From Paenibacillus agri (GTDB lineage Bacteria > Bacillota > Bacilli > Paenibacillales > Paenibacillaceae), in the NCBI RefSeq assembly GCF_013359945.1, contig NZ_JABWCS010000215.1, positions 160,916 through 224,915 of the forward strand: a stretch of 64,000 nt of DNA, written 5' to 3'. The position numbers and the translations under genes were made by a program. Positions 8,327-17,189 of the stretch are shown here, piece after piece. The notes beneath the pieces were generated by a model that made no database searches, was not told where the DNA came from, and saw only the letters and a program-made list of their open reading frames with translations. How positions within the stretch are numbered: position 1 is the first letter of the stretch; each line of letters begins with the position of its first letter.

Positions 8327-10111
8327 ATGGACATAATTTTTTCTTTTCTCAAAAAATACAGAGTTGCCTCCATTGCTGCACTGGTCATGATGGTCATTGA
8401 GCTAGCTGTGGAATTGTCCCAGCCCCTCCTGATTTCCAAAATTATTGATGACGGAATCAGGGAGCAGAAGGCATCGGTGGTGTGGCTATGGGGTGGAGTG
8501 CTCATTGGTAGCGCAGTCCTGGCATTTATAGCTGGTGTACTTAGTTCTTTTCTTGCTTCACATGCCAGTCAGAGCTTTGCCTTCGATCTGCGGGATCGGT
8601 TGTATGAGAAGGTACAAGGCTTCACGTATGAAGTGTTTAACCGCTTTGCCACCTCGTCGCTGATTACCCGTCTGACCGTTGATGTGTCCCAGCTACAGGA
8701 TACGGTGTTCATGAGCCTGCGTTTCATGACCCGGGTTCCGCTCGTAGTATTGGGCAGTGTGATTATGGCGCTGGTCGTGCATTTTAAGCTGGGCCTGCTG
8801 TTGGCAGTAACGTTGCCCATTCTGATCGTTTTTTTATATTGGGTGATGAAAAAAGCCTCGGCGCTGTTCCGTAAGGTTCAGAACCGGCTTGACGGCGTAA
8901 ACAGTGTCATTCAGGAAAATCTGACAGGTATTCGCCTGATTCGGGTCTTTGTACGGATGGGCCATGAGATTGGCCGTTTTGCTAACTTTAGCGGCAATTT
9001 GATGAAAACAACGATATCTGCACTTCGTCTCACAGAGACTACGATGCCCTTCATTCTATTGATTGTAAATGCTGCAATTGTGGCTGTTCTATGGTTCGGG
9101 CGTGTGGATATTTCTACAGGAAGTGCCACCTTGGGAGAGACAGTTGCAGTTATCAATTATTCACTGCGGACGATCGGAGCATTATCCGCACTGTCTTGGA
9201 TTGTGGTGACCTTCTCCCGCGCCCGCGCGTCCTCACAGCGGATTGGGGAGGTCATGGCCGCCGGCAACCCGGCTTCGGACGGGACGGCAGGAGCGTTGGG
9301 CTTTTTATCACATGCGACACCAAACCCAGGGAATGCTAATGATTCCGCTGCAGCAATCAAGGGCAGTGTTGTTTTCGACGGAGTGAGCTTCCGCTATCCT
9401 GGCAGCGAGATCGCTGTGCTGGAGGATGTGTCCTTTGCGGTGCAGCCAGGGCAACGAGTGGCTATTATGGGCGCTACCGGTTCCGGAAAATCCTCGCTCG
9501 TTGGACTGATCCCCCGTCTCTATGAAGAGAGTGGCGGGATGATCACAGTGGATGGAGTGAACTCCGCCAAACTGGATCTCAATAAGCTTCGCGGCGCTAT
9601 CGGTTATGTTCCACAGGAAGTGCTGCTCTTCAGTGGCACGGTGCGGGAGAACATCGCCTGGGGCAATGAGCATGCCACTCAGAAGGAGATTGAGCAGGCG
9701 GCGGCGGCAGCCCAGATTCATGAGACGATTGCTAATCTGCCGAAGGGGTACGATACGCTGCTGGGACAACGGGGCGTTAATCTGTCCGGTGGTCAGAAGC
9801 AGCGGCTGACGATTGCTCGGGCACTTGTCCGCAAGCCGGCCATACTGATTCTTGATGATAGCACAAGTGCGCTGGACGCGGTGACCGAAGGCTTGCTGCT
9901 TCAGGCTTTGAAGGAAATGTCCTGTACAACATTCCTGATTACTCAGAAGATCAGCTCTACAGTATCTGCAGATTTGATTCTGCTATTGGATGAAGGTCGT
10001 TTGATTGGGCGCGGTTCACATGCTGAGCTGATGGCCAGTTCGAAGCTGTACCGGACCATTCTTGAATCACAGACAGGGGAGGCGGAGCAACATGTTGAAA
10101 GCCTTACTTGA
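8327..10111 (+). CDS. ABC exporter half-transporter with degenerate ATP site
   Basis: A 594-residue exporter subunit: six transmembrane helices (about 1-320) fused to an ATPase domain. Walker A GATGSGKSS is near residue 381, signature LSGGQ near 485 and Walker B LILDDSTSALD near 508. The catalytic Glu after Walker B is Asp, and the H-loop His is Gln (LITQKISST). Such changes mark the degenerate partner of heterodimeric exporters such as BmrC/BmrD. The next gene overlaps it by 20 bp. The ATG at 8327 fits the GGAGGA site better than the ATG at 8321. Confidence 0.95.
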   Translation: MDIIFSFLKKYRVASIAALVMMVIELAVELSQPLLISKIIDDGIREQKASVVWLWGGVLIGSAVLAFIAGVLSSFLASHASQSFAFDLRDRLYEKVQGFTYEVFNRFATSSLITRLTVDVSQLQDTVFMSLRFMTRVPLVVLGSVIMALVVHFKLGLLLAVTLPILIVFLYWVMKKASALFRKVQNRLDGVNSVIQENLTGIRLIRVFVRMGHEIGRFANFSGNLMKTTISALRLTETTMPFILLIVNAAIVAVLWFGRVDISTGSATLGETVAVINYSLRTIGALSALSWIVVTFSRARASSQRIGEVMAAGNPASDGTAGALGFLSHATPNPGNANDSAAAIKGSVVFDGVSFRYPGSEIAVLEDVSFAVQPGQRVAIMGATGSGKSSLVGLIPRLYEESGGMITVDGVNSAKLDLNKLRGAIGYVPQEVLLFSGTVRENIAWGNEHATQKEIEQAAAAAQIHETIANLPKGYDTLLGQRGVNLSGGQKQRLTIARALVRKPAILILDDSTSALDAVTEGLLLQALKEMSCTTFLITQKISSTVSADLILLLDEGRLIGRGSHAELMASSKLYRTILESQTGEAEQHVESLT

Positions 10112-11939
10112 GGCGTTCCGCCATCCGAAGCCGGACATCGAGCTAGGGGCGGGGAGCGGATTCGGAACACCTTCCGGACGCAAGCCCAAGGGTAAAGCCA
10201 AGGACTGGTCCGGTACGCTGAAACGGCTCTGGAGCTACCTTGCTGTGCGCAAAGCCAAGCTGGGACTGGTGTTGTTCATGGTGATCCTCAGCTCGGGATT
10301 GTCGCTGCTAGGTCCTTACATGATCGGGATGGCGGTGGACGATTATCTGGAAGGCGCAGGAGGCCGGTCCTGGGGAATCTTCCTCGGCGCACTGTCGCTA
10401 GTATATATCCTCTATTCACTAACCTCTTGGCTGCAAAATATCTGGATGATCGAGGTGGCGCAGGAGACGATCTATCGGATGCGAACCGAACTATTCGCTT
10501 ATCTCCACAGGCTGCCGATCTCGTTCTTTAACCGCAGACAGCAGGGTGAGATTATGAGCCGTCTGACTAATGATATCGAGAATGTCAGCTCTACGCTGAA
10601 CAGTTCGGCGATCCAGATTTTCTCCAGCGTGCTTACACTGGTGGGGACAGTGGCCGTCATGCTGTGGCTCAGCCCGCTGCTGACCCTGTTGACGTTCATT
10701 GTGGTGCCATTGATGTTGTTTGGCATGCGCTGGATCACGCGGCGCACAGGCCCGCTCTTCAAGGAACGGCAGCGCAATATGGGTGAGCTGAACGGCTACA
10801 TCGAAGAAACCTTGTCCGGCCAACGGATCATTAAGGCCTTCTCCCAGGAAACAAGAGTGATCCAGGGCTTCCGTGAACGGAATAACCGGATCATGCTCTC
10901 GGGGTATTGGGCACAGTCGATCTCCGGTTTCATTCCGAAGCTGATGAACGGGCTCAACAACCTGAGCTTCGCGATTGTCGCCGGAGTCGGCGGATTGCTG
11001 GCGATCCATGGCTCCATCTCGGTTGGTGTCATTCTCGTATTTGTGGAATACACCCGCCAATTCACCCGGCCGCTTAACGATTTGGCAAACCAGTGGAATA
11101 CGCTGCTGTCCGCAGTGGCTGGGGCTGAACGGGTATTTGAGGTGCTGGACGAGGAGACTGAGGCCAGCGATGAAGGAGCGGCTATCGCACTGGAGCATGT
11201 AGCAGGGGCCGTTCAATTCAGCGAGGTGGCTTTTTCCTATGATGGAGAAGGTGATACGCTGCAGAATATCAGCTTCGAGGCGAAGCCCGGCGAGATGATT
11301 GCCTTGGTGGGGCCGACAGGTGCTGGAAAAACAACGCTAATCGGCCTGTTATCCCGCTTCTACGATCCGAGCGAAGGCCGGATTATGATAGACGGCAGGG
11401 ATATCACCTCGATCAAGCGCGAGAGTCTGCGCGGGCACATGGCTTTTGTTTTGCAGGATTCCTTCCTGTTCAAGGGCAGCATCCGGGACAATATCCGCTA
11501 CGGTAAGCTGGATGCTACCGACGAGGAAGTCGAGCAGGCAGCGAAGCTGGCCAATGCACATTCCTTCATCATGCGGATGCCTGGCGGTTATGACCGGATG
11601 CTGTCTGCAGATGGCAGTGGAATCAGTCAAGGCCAGAAGCAACTGCTGGCGATTGCGAGAGCCATTCTGGCCGACCCGGCCATGCTTATCCTGGATGAAG
11701 CGACGAGCAGCATCGATACGGTGACAGAGGTCAAAATTCAGGAAGGCTTGCAGGCGCTGATGAAGGGCAGAACCAGCTTTGTCATCGCCCACCGCTTGAA
11801 CACGATTCGTGCAGCGGACCGTATTCTTGTCTTGCGGGGCGGCAGGTTGATCCAGCAAGGTTCTCACGAGAAGCTGCTGCAAGAAGAGGGACTGTACCAG
11901 GATCTGGTGCAGGGTCAGCGTAAAGCAGCTGTTAACTGA
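10092..11939 (+). CDS. ABC exporter half-transporter, catalytic partner
   Basis: A 615-residue exporter subunit with a transmembrane domain and an ATPase with canonical residues: Walker A GPTGAGKTT (near 406), Walker B LILDEATSSID with catalytic Glu (near 531), and H-loop IAHRLNT. Its signature reads ISQGQ instead of LSGGQ, the complementary mark of a heterodimer with one consensus and one degenerate site. It overlaps the preceding gene, consistent with obligate pairing. Probably a multidrug or peptide exporter; the substrate is not predictable. Confidence 0.95.
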   Translation: MLKALLEAFRHPKPDIELGAGSGFGTPSGRKPKGKAKDWSGTLKRLWSYLAVRKAKLGLVLFMVILSSGLSLLGPYMIGMAVDDYLEGAGGRSWGIFLGALSLVYILYSLTSWLQNIWMIEVAQETIYRMRTELFAYLHRLPISFFNRRQQGEIMSRLTNDIENVSSTLNSSAIQIFSSVLTLVGTVAVMLWLSPLLTLLTFIVVPLMLFGMRWITRRTGPLFKERQRNMGELNGYIEETLSGQRIIKAFSQETRVIQGFRERNNRIMLSGYWAQSISGFIPKLMNGLNNLSFAIVAGVGGLLAIHGSISVGVILVFVEYTRQFTRPLNDLANQWNTLLSAVAGAERVFEVLDEETEASDEGAAIALEHVAGAVQFSEVAFSYDGEGDTLQNISFEAKPGEMIALVGPTGAGKTTLIGLLSRFYDPSEGRIMIDGRDITSIKRESLRGHMAFVLQDSFLFKGSIRDNIRYGKLDATDEEVEQAAKLANAHSFIMRMPGGYDRMLSADGSGISQGQKQLLAIARAILADPAMLILDEATSSIDTVTEVKIQEGLQALMKGRTSFVIAHRLNTIRAADRILVLRGGRLIQQGSHEKLLQEEGLYQDLVQGQRKAAVN

Positions 11940-12176
11940 CCTGGGGATCAGCGGCTAGAAGTCCAAACCGTAAAGTAGCAGCTAACTGTTCTGGGGATAA
12001 CGGCGAGCGGAAGTCCAAACCGTAAAGTAGGAGCTAACTGATCTGGTGACAACGGCGACCGGAAGTCCAAACCGTAAAGTAGGAGCTAACTGATCTGGTG
12101 ACAACGGCGACCGGAAGTCCAAACCGTAAAGTAGCAGCTAACTGATCTGGGGATAACGGCGAGCGGAAGTCCAAAC
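11919..12176. repeat. 52-bp tandem array, five copies
   Basis: Five head-to-tail units starting CGTAAAG at 11919 (50 bp), 11969, 12021, 12073 and 12125 (52 bp each). Copies 3 and 4 are nearly identical. The first unit contains the last codons and stop of the ABC gene, so the array seems to have grown from that gene end. Non-coding otherwise. Confidence 0.95.
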
Positions 12177-12248
12177 ATTCACCGTAGGGCCGACCGAGTC
12201 TTACGTTGGGATATTAAGTCGTATCTCAAGCTCGTCATATATAACAAC

Positions 12249-12298
12249 AAAAGAGGCTCTCCGAAGGCGCATTTGCGCAGTCAGGGGAGCCTCTTATT
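12249..12298 (+). terminator. Terminator of the ABC exporter operon
   Basis: AAGAGGCTCTCC (12251-12262) pairs with GGGGAGCCTCTT (12284-12295) with one G-T pair, flanked by A and T runs. It lies after the tandem array. Confidence 0.85.
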
Positions 12299-12400
12299 TG
12301 ATGTGCTAACGTTTGGGAGTTTTTTGAGAAAACAAATATGTGGAACACATTGAAATAATGATTTACGAAGTGTGATTTACGAAGAGAGACTAGCGAACTG

Positions 12401-12634
12401 CAATTAACGGCATTTTTGTACCTTAAATCGTCTGCAGCTAAGACTTAGTGGGAATTAAGGGCAATATTGTACTTTAAATCTTCCAGAAACCCCCGTTCAG
12501 CATACTTTTTTGAAAATTAAGATACAAAAATGCACCTATTTCCTTCTTTTCTCTAAATTGAAGAGGAATAAGATACAAAAATGCACTTAATTGAGCGGTA
12601 GACCATTTTTCACTGGTAAGACAACTTGTAAGGG
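12401..12634. repeat. Palindromic interspersed repeat, copy 2
   Basis: Homologous to 4510-4746 in the same orientation, including outer units (AATTAACGGCATTTTTGTAC and AAGATACAAAAATGCAC) and inner units. It can form the same long imperfect hairpin. Together with the 52-bp array it fills the ~830-bp gap after the ABC genes. Confidence 0.8.
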
Positions 12635-12734
12635 GGGAGATTTGCGTACTAAAGCCCTACCTCACTAGTAGAAAAACACCTGATCTTGTGTGAGTATCTA
12701 ATTTCGCTTGTAATATGCTTAAGACATTTAAAAT

Positions 12735-12778
12735 TCAAAAATGCTGTTAGTTGGGCTGGTTAACTATTTTTTCACGGT
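12735..12778. repeat. Partial right end of the interspersed repeat
   Basis: About 44 bp (CAAAAATGCTGTTAGTTGG ... TTTTTTCACGGT) match the right end of copy 1. It overlaps the 3' end of the yqzF-like gene, and looks like a solo end fragment. Confidence 0.6.
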
Positions 12779-13062
12779 GTTGTTTCTTCAGCCTTCTGCT
12801 TCTCCCGAAAACGGGGGCCGACGTAATTGCGTTTGCGGTCACGGGTGAGAATCCAGCCGCCGAGGAAAGTCATGCCTGCTGCGAACAGTACCAGTCCCCC
12901 GCCAAAATGAAGCCAGGCGAATACCGGAGTGACGCTATCATCTCCATGCATGGAGTAATAGTCGAAGATATCATCCTTCATCATGAGAAAGCCCTTCATG
13001 GCGACAAGGCCGGGAATTACAAGGATAAGGATGGCAATAAAGCGTGAAATGAGCAGTCTCAT
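12772..13062 (-). CDS. DUF2627 family membrane protein (YqzF-like)
   Basis: A 96-residue protein with two transmembrane segments (about 5-25 and 50-70) and a charged C-terminus. The conserved order 'KGFLMMKDDIFDYY' ... 'WLHFGGGLVLF' fits the DUF2627/YqzF family, which in Bacillus stands next to the bkd genes, as here. It is divergent from lpdV. Function unknown. Confidence 0.85.
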   Translation of the reverse strand: MRLLISRFIAILILVIPGLVAMKGFLMMKDDIFDYYSMHGDDSVTPVFAWLHFGGGLVLFAAGMTFLGGWILTRDRKRNYVGPRFREKQKAEETTP

Positions 13063-13131
13063 AAGTGTCTCCTACCCTTCTAGGCACTATAGCTTCAACA
13101 TTATGATAACGCTTCAATCTGTAAAAGTCCA

Positions 13132-13161
13132 TTGACATATGACGAATATACATTTTGTAAT
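13132..13161 (+). promoter_or_regulatory. Probable sigma-A promoter of lpdV
   Basis: TTGACA (13132-13137), 18 bp, TGTAAT (13156-13161), about 70 bp before the lpdV start. No -24/-12 sigma-54 element was seen, unlike the B. subtilis bkd operon. Confidence 0.6.
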
Positions 13162-13232
13162 AGGCTAAAAAGGGAGTACAATGTAGTAGATTAACATTCA
13201 AAGCTAAGTGTAATGACTGGAGGATACATATC

Positions 13233-14654
13233 ATGACAATTTCATGCGACGTGGCAGTGCTAGGTGGGGGAACCGGGGGTTATGTGGCCGCAATCCGTGC
13301 TGCACAATTGGGGAAATCTGTTGTCGTCATCGAAATGGACAAACTGGGCGGAACGTGCCTGCATCGTGGCTGTATTCCAAGCAAGTCGCTCTTGCGCAGC
13401 GCCGAGGTGTACGCGGAAATACAGGAGAGCGAAAGCTACGGCATTGAGACTAATGGCGTAAAGCTTGTATTCCCAAAAGTACAGCAGCGTAAGGAATCCG
13501 TAGTCGATCAACTTCATCAAGGCGTACAGTATCTGATGCGCAAAAATAAAATACAAGTCATCAAAGGGAAAGGGCGCGTCACTGGCCCTTCTATTTTTTC
13601 TCCACGCAGTGGTGCCGTGGCGGTGGAGCTGGAAGATGGCGAGATGGAGACCGTTGTCTCAGAGCATCTCATTATCGCTACCGGTTCCCGTCCGCGTGTT
13701 CTGCCAGGACTTCAGCCTGACGGCAAGATGATCCTCAGCAGTGAAGAAGCCTTGACGCTGGAAGAGCTTCCTGCTTCGATGATCATCGTCGGCGGTGGAG
13801 TTATTGGTGTAGAGTGGGCTTCCATGCTTGCTGATTTCGGTGTGGACGTGACAGTGGTGGAAGCCGCAAACCAGCTTCTGCCGCAGGAAGATGAGGAAGT
13901 GGCACGTGAACTGCAGCGCCTTCTGAAGAAAAGAGGCGTTAAGATTCTGACAGGTACGACTGTAGATGAAGAGAGCTTTAGCAGCAGCGGGGATACGCTG
14001 TCCATCGAAGCAACTAAAGGTGAGCAGCGGCAGGTTCTGACAGCAGAGAAGCTGCTCGTATCCGTAGGACGGGTAGCCAATGTGGAGAATATTGGTCTAG
14101 AGAACACAGACATCCGCGTAGAGAAGGGTGTTATCTCCGTCAACGCCAACATGCAAACTAGCGAACCGCATATCTATGCGATCGGTGACTGCATTGGCGG
14201 ATTGCAGCTGGCCCATGCGGCAAGCCATGAAGGCATCCGGGCCGTGAATCATCTAGCCGGGGAGCTGCTTCATCCGTATCATCCCCACCTTGTTCCCCGC
14301 TGTGTGTACACACGGCCTGAGGTTGCAAGTGTCGGTTATACGGAAAAGGAAGCTAAGGCTTTAGGGCATGATGTTGTCACTGGCAAGTTTCCTTTCTCGG
14401 CCATTGGCAAAGCTATTGTATATGGCCTGCAAGACGGGTTCGTAAAGGTTGTGACTGATCGCAGCAGCCGTGACATTCTGGGTGTGCAGATGATCGGGCC
14501 ACATGTGACCGATCTGATCGGGGAAGCGGCGCTGGCCCAGCTGCTGGATGCGACGCCATGGGAAGTCGGCGAGGCGATCCATGCGCATCCGACGTTGTCG
14601 GAGATCGTGGGCGAAGCCATGTTGGCAGTGGATGGTAAAGCAATTGGCTTGTAA
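13233..14654 (+). CDS. lpdV: Dihydrolipoyl dehydrogenase (E3)
   Basis: A 473-residue flavoprotein disulfide oxidoreductase that reoxidises the dihydrolipoyl group of the branched-chain 2-oxoacid dehydrogenase complex with NAD+. FAD-binding GGGTGGYVAA (11-20), redox-active disulfide Cys42/Cys47 in TCLHRGCIPSK, a second GGGVIGVEWAS nucleotide motif, and the C-terminal HAHPTLSE with the catalytic His. Start behind GGAGG. It is the first gene of the bkd cluster. Confidence 0.96.
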   Translation: MTISCDVAVLGGGTGGYVAAIRAAQLGKSVVVIEMDKLGGTCLHRGCIPSKSLLRSAEVYAEIQESESYGIETNGVKLVFPKVQQRKESVVDQLHQGVQYLMRKNKIQVIKGKGRVTGPSIFSPRSGAVAVELEDGEMETVVSEHLIIATGSRPRVLPGLQPDGKMILSSEEALTLEELPASMIIVGGGVIGVEWASMLADFGVDVTVVEAANQLLPQEDEEVARELQRLLKKRGVKILTGTTVDEESFSSSGDTLSIEATKGEQRQVLTAEKLLVSVGRVANVENIGLENTDIRVEKGVISVNANMQTSEPHIYAIGDCIGGLQLAHAASHEGIRAVNHLAGELLHPYHPHLVPRCVYTRPEVASVGYTEKEAKALGHDVVTGKFPFSAIGKAIVYGLQDGFVKVVTDRSSRDILGVQMIGPHVTDLIGEAALAQLLDATPWEVGEAIHAHPTLSEIVGEAMLAVDGKAIGL

Positions 14655-14776
14655 AATGGGCTGCGAGGGACTTGAGGGACAGCAGAGAACGGGTTCTGCT
14701 GCCCAAACGGCTTCAAAAGGGCTGTCAAACGTTTATTTCCGGCTTTTCTTTTTGAGTAAGTTGGGATTATAATAGA

Positions 14777-14847
14777 CTCAAGCCAAGTCTTAGTACCTGG
14801 TTTTAAGATCAGGGTATAGGTGGTCCTGAAACAGTCTAAGATTTGAG
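14777..14847 (+). promoter_or_regulatory. Structured leader upstream of bkdAA
   Basis: The 284-bp gap between lpdV and bkdAA holds a -10-like TATAAT at 14768 and then a region able to fold: CTCAA (14777-14781) with TTGAG (14843-14847) and CTTAG (14789-14793) with CTAAG (14836-14840), enclosing further small stems. No known riboswitch class is recognised. The -35 for the TATAAT is weak. Confidence 0.4.
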
Positions 14848-14938
14848 GCTACATGAACAAGCGTATGCTTCCAAAGCCGTTTCGTATGAAGGAGCTGAAA
14901 GAAGTTGCGCTTACCAAACTTTAGGAGGTACCTCACTT

Positions 14939-15970
14939 ATGGAATTGCAAGGTACTGTAGAAACGGTTAACCGACATAAGCAGCTTGGACTCAGCGACGG
15001 CCAGGTCATTGATATGTACAGATATATGCAGCTCTCTCGCAAATACGATGAGCGCAGCCTGCTGTTGCAGCGCGCCGGGAAGATTAACTTCCATGTCTCT
15101 GGTATCGGCCAGGAGGCGGCTCAGGTTGCAGCCGCTTTTGCACTAGACCGGCAGAACGATTATTTTTTGCCATATTACCGTGACTATGCTTTCGTGCTCT
15201 CAGTGGGGATGACGGTGCGTGAATTGATGTTGTCTGTCTTCGCTAAAGCGGAAGACCCCAATAGCGGTGGCCGGCAGATGCCGGGTCATTTCGGCAGCAA
15301 ACGCCTGCGGATCGTGACCGGCTCAAGTCCGGTAACGACTCAGGTACCACATGCGGTTGGCTTTGCGCTGGCTGCCAAGATGCAGAAGAAGCCGTTTGTT
15401 TCTTTTGTTACCTTTGGTGAAGGCTCCAGTAACCAGGGGGATTTTCATGAAGCGTGCAACTTTGCTGGGGTCAACAAGCTTCCGGTTATTATTATGTGCG
15501 AGAACAACCAGTACGCCATCTCCATTCCAGCCCACCGCCAGCTTGGCGGGAAGGTCAGCGACCGCGCGCTAGGTTACGGATTCCCGGGTATTCGTGTTGA
15601 CGGTAACGATCCGCTGGAAGTATATCGAGTGGTGAAGGAAGCCCGCGAACGTGCGCTGGCGGGTGAAGGTCCTACCTTGATTGAAGCGATGATGTATCGT
15701 CTCGGACCACACTCGACTTCTGACAACGATCTGGCTTACCGGACGAAGGAAGAGGTTGACGAGAACTGGAAAAAGGACGGCGTAGCCCGTTTCCGCGATT
15801 ATTTGACAGCTCTGGGACTGTGGAGTGAGGAGCAGGAACGCGATCTCGTTGCAGAGTACAATCTGGAGCTGAAAGAAGCTATTGAATACGCCGACAATGC
15901 ACCGTTCCCGAAACCGGAAGAAACGCTGCTGCATGTGTACAGCGATTCCCAGTCACAAGGAGGGGTATAA
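14939..15970 (+). CDS. bkdAA: Branched-chain 2-oxoacid dehydrogenase E1 alpha
   Basis: A 343-residue thiamine-diphosphate subunit that decarboxylates 2-oxoacids of Val, Leu and Ile, supplying primers for branched fatty acids. The ThDP motif runs from GEGSSNQGDFHEACNF to CENNQYAIS. The loop YRLGPHSTSDND corresponds to the phosphorylation loop region of E1 alpha. The ATG at 14939 follows AGGAGG; the reading frame is open further upstream without a good start. Ends 3 bp before bkdAB. Confidence 0.95.
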   Translation: MELQGTVETVNRHKQLGLSDGQVIDMYRYMQLSRKYDERSLLLQRAGKINFHVSGIGQEAAQVAAAFALDRQNDYFLPYYRDYAFVLSVGMTVRELMLSVFAKAEDPNSGGRQMPGHFGSKRLRIVTGSSPVTTQVPHAVGFALAAKMQKKPFVSFVTFGEGSSNQGDFHEACNFAGVNKLPVIIMCENNQYAISIPAHRQLGGKVSDRALGYGFPGIRVDGNDPLEVYRVVKEARERALAGEGPTLIEAMMYRLGPHSTSDNDLAYRTKEEVDENWKKDGVARFRDYLTALGLWSEEQERDLVAEYNLELKEAIEYADNAPFPKPEETLLHVYSDSQSQGGV

Positions 15971-15973
15971 GCG

Positions 15974-16960
15974 ATGGCTATGATGGAATATATTGACGCT
16001 ATTCGGCTGGCGATGAAGGAAGAGATGGAGCGCGATGACTCCGTGTTCGTACTGGGTGAGGATGTAGGCGTGAAGGGCGGCGTGTTCACGACGACCAAGG
16101 GCCTTCAGGAACAGTTCGGCGAAGAGCGTGTGCTGGATACACCACTTGCGGAATCCGCGATTGCCGGGGTTGCCATCGGTGCAGCCATGTATGGTATGAA
16201 GCCGATTGCTGAGATGCAGTATTCGGATTTCATGCTGCCAGCCACCAACCAAATTATTAGTGAAGCGGCTAAAATCCGTTACCGTTCCAATAATGATTGG
16301 GACTGTCCATTGGTGATCCGTGCGCCTATCGGCGGCGGTATCTTCGGGGGGTTGTACCATTCACAGTGTGCTGAATCCATTTTCTTCGGTACACCAGGCC
16401 TGAAGATTGTAGCTCCTTATTCGGCCTATGATGCCAAAGGACTGCTGAAGGCCGCTGTACGTGACCCTGATCCGGTATTGTTCTTCGAACATAAGAAATG
16501 CTACAAGCTGATCAAAGGGGACGTTCCTGAGGGTGACTACACAGTGCCGATCGGCGAAGCGAACCTGCTGCGCGAAGGTAGCGATATTACGGTTATCGGC
16601 TATAGCCTCCCAATGCATTTTGCCATGCAGGCAGCGGAAGAGCTGGAACGTGAGGAGGGTATCACAGCGCATATCCTTGATCTGCGCACGTTGCAGCCAC
16701 TTGATACCGCTGCGATTATCGCAGCAGTTCGTCAAACGGGCAAAGTGCTGATCGTCCATGAAGACAATAAATTTGGCGGTGTAGGCGGCGAGGTTGCAGC
16801 CATTATTGCCGAGCATTGCCTGTTCGACCTGGATGCGCCAATCTTCAGACTCTGTGGTCCCGATGTACCTGCCATGCCAATCAGCCCGCCAATGGAGAAA
16901 TTCTTCATGCTTAGCAAGGATAAAGTGAAGGCGGAGATGCTTCGCCTGGCGCAATACTAA
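15974..16960 (+). CDS. bkdAB: Branched-chain 2-oxoacid dehydrogenase E1 beta
   Basis: A 328-residue transketolase-like beta subunit forming the alpha2beta2 E1 with the preceding gene product. Typical segments: LGEDVGVKGGVF near the N-terminus, DTPLAESAIAGVAIGAAMYG, and the C-terminal HEDNKFGGVGGEVAAIIAE. Starts behind AAGGAGGGG only 3 bp after bkdAA. Normal length. Confidence 0.96.
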   Translation: MAMMEYIDAIRLAMKEEMERDDSVFVLGEDVGVKGGVFTTTKGLQEQFGEERVLDTPLAESAIAGVAIGAAMYGMKPIAEMQYSDFMLPATNQIISEAAKIRYRSNNDWDCPLVIRAPIGGGIFGGLYHSQCAESIFFGTPGLKIVAPYSAYDAKGLLKAAVRDPDPVLFFEHKKCYKLIKGDVPEGDYTVPIGEANLLREGSDITVIGYSLPMHFAMQAAEELEREEGITAHILDLRTLQPLDTAAIIAAVRQTGKVLIVHEDNKFGGVGGEVAAIIAEHCLFDLDAPIFRLCGPDVPAMPISPPMEKFFMLSKDKVKAEMLRLAQY

Positions 16961-16981
16961 CATTTATTAGTCTTTGCGGAG

Positions 16982-17176
16982 CGAATGCTTTCGAAGCGAG
17001 TTTTACTGCGGAGTAGCCCCAGGGAGTATACCTCCGTAAAACTAAGAGTATGCTTCCGAAGCAAGTTTTACTGCGGAGTAGCCCCAGGAAGCATGGCTCC
17101 GTAAAACTAAGTGTATGCTTCCGAAGCTAAGTTTTACTGCGGAGTAATCCAAGAAGTATACCTCCGTAAAACTTTT
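16982..17176. repeat. 65-bp tandem repeats inside the bkd cluster
   Basis: Three units with a strict 65-bp period (ATGCTT at 16985, 17050 and 17115). Each carries TGCTTCCGAAGC-like and AGTTTTACTGCGGAG ... CTCCGTAAAACT inverted repeats, so the RNA would form a row of hairpins between bkdAB and bkdB. No terminator T-run follows the units. Confidence 0.9.
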
Positions 17177-17189
17177 AAGGAGTGAAATT

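Noticed and set aside
10491..11216. Long minus-strand ORF opposite the second ABC gene
   Set aside because: A shadow of a GC-rich coding strand; no start signals and low-complexity His/Gln/Arg composition.
11919..12176. CRISPR array
   Set aside because: The 52-bp units are contiguous tandem copies without spacers, and no cas genes are present.
16982..17176. CRISPR array in the bkd cluster
   Set aside because: Three tandem 65-bp units with no variable spacers.
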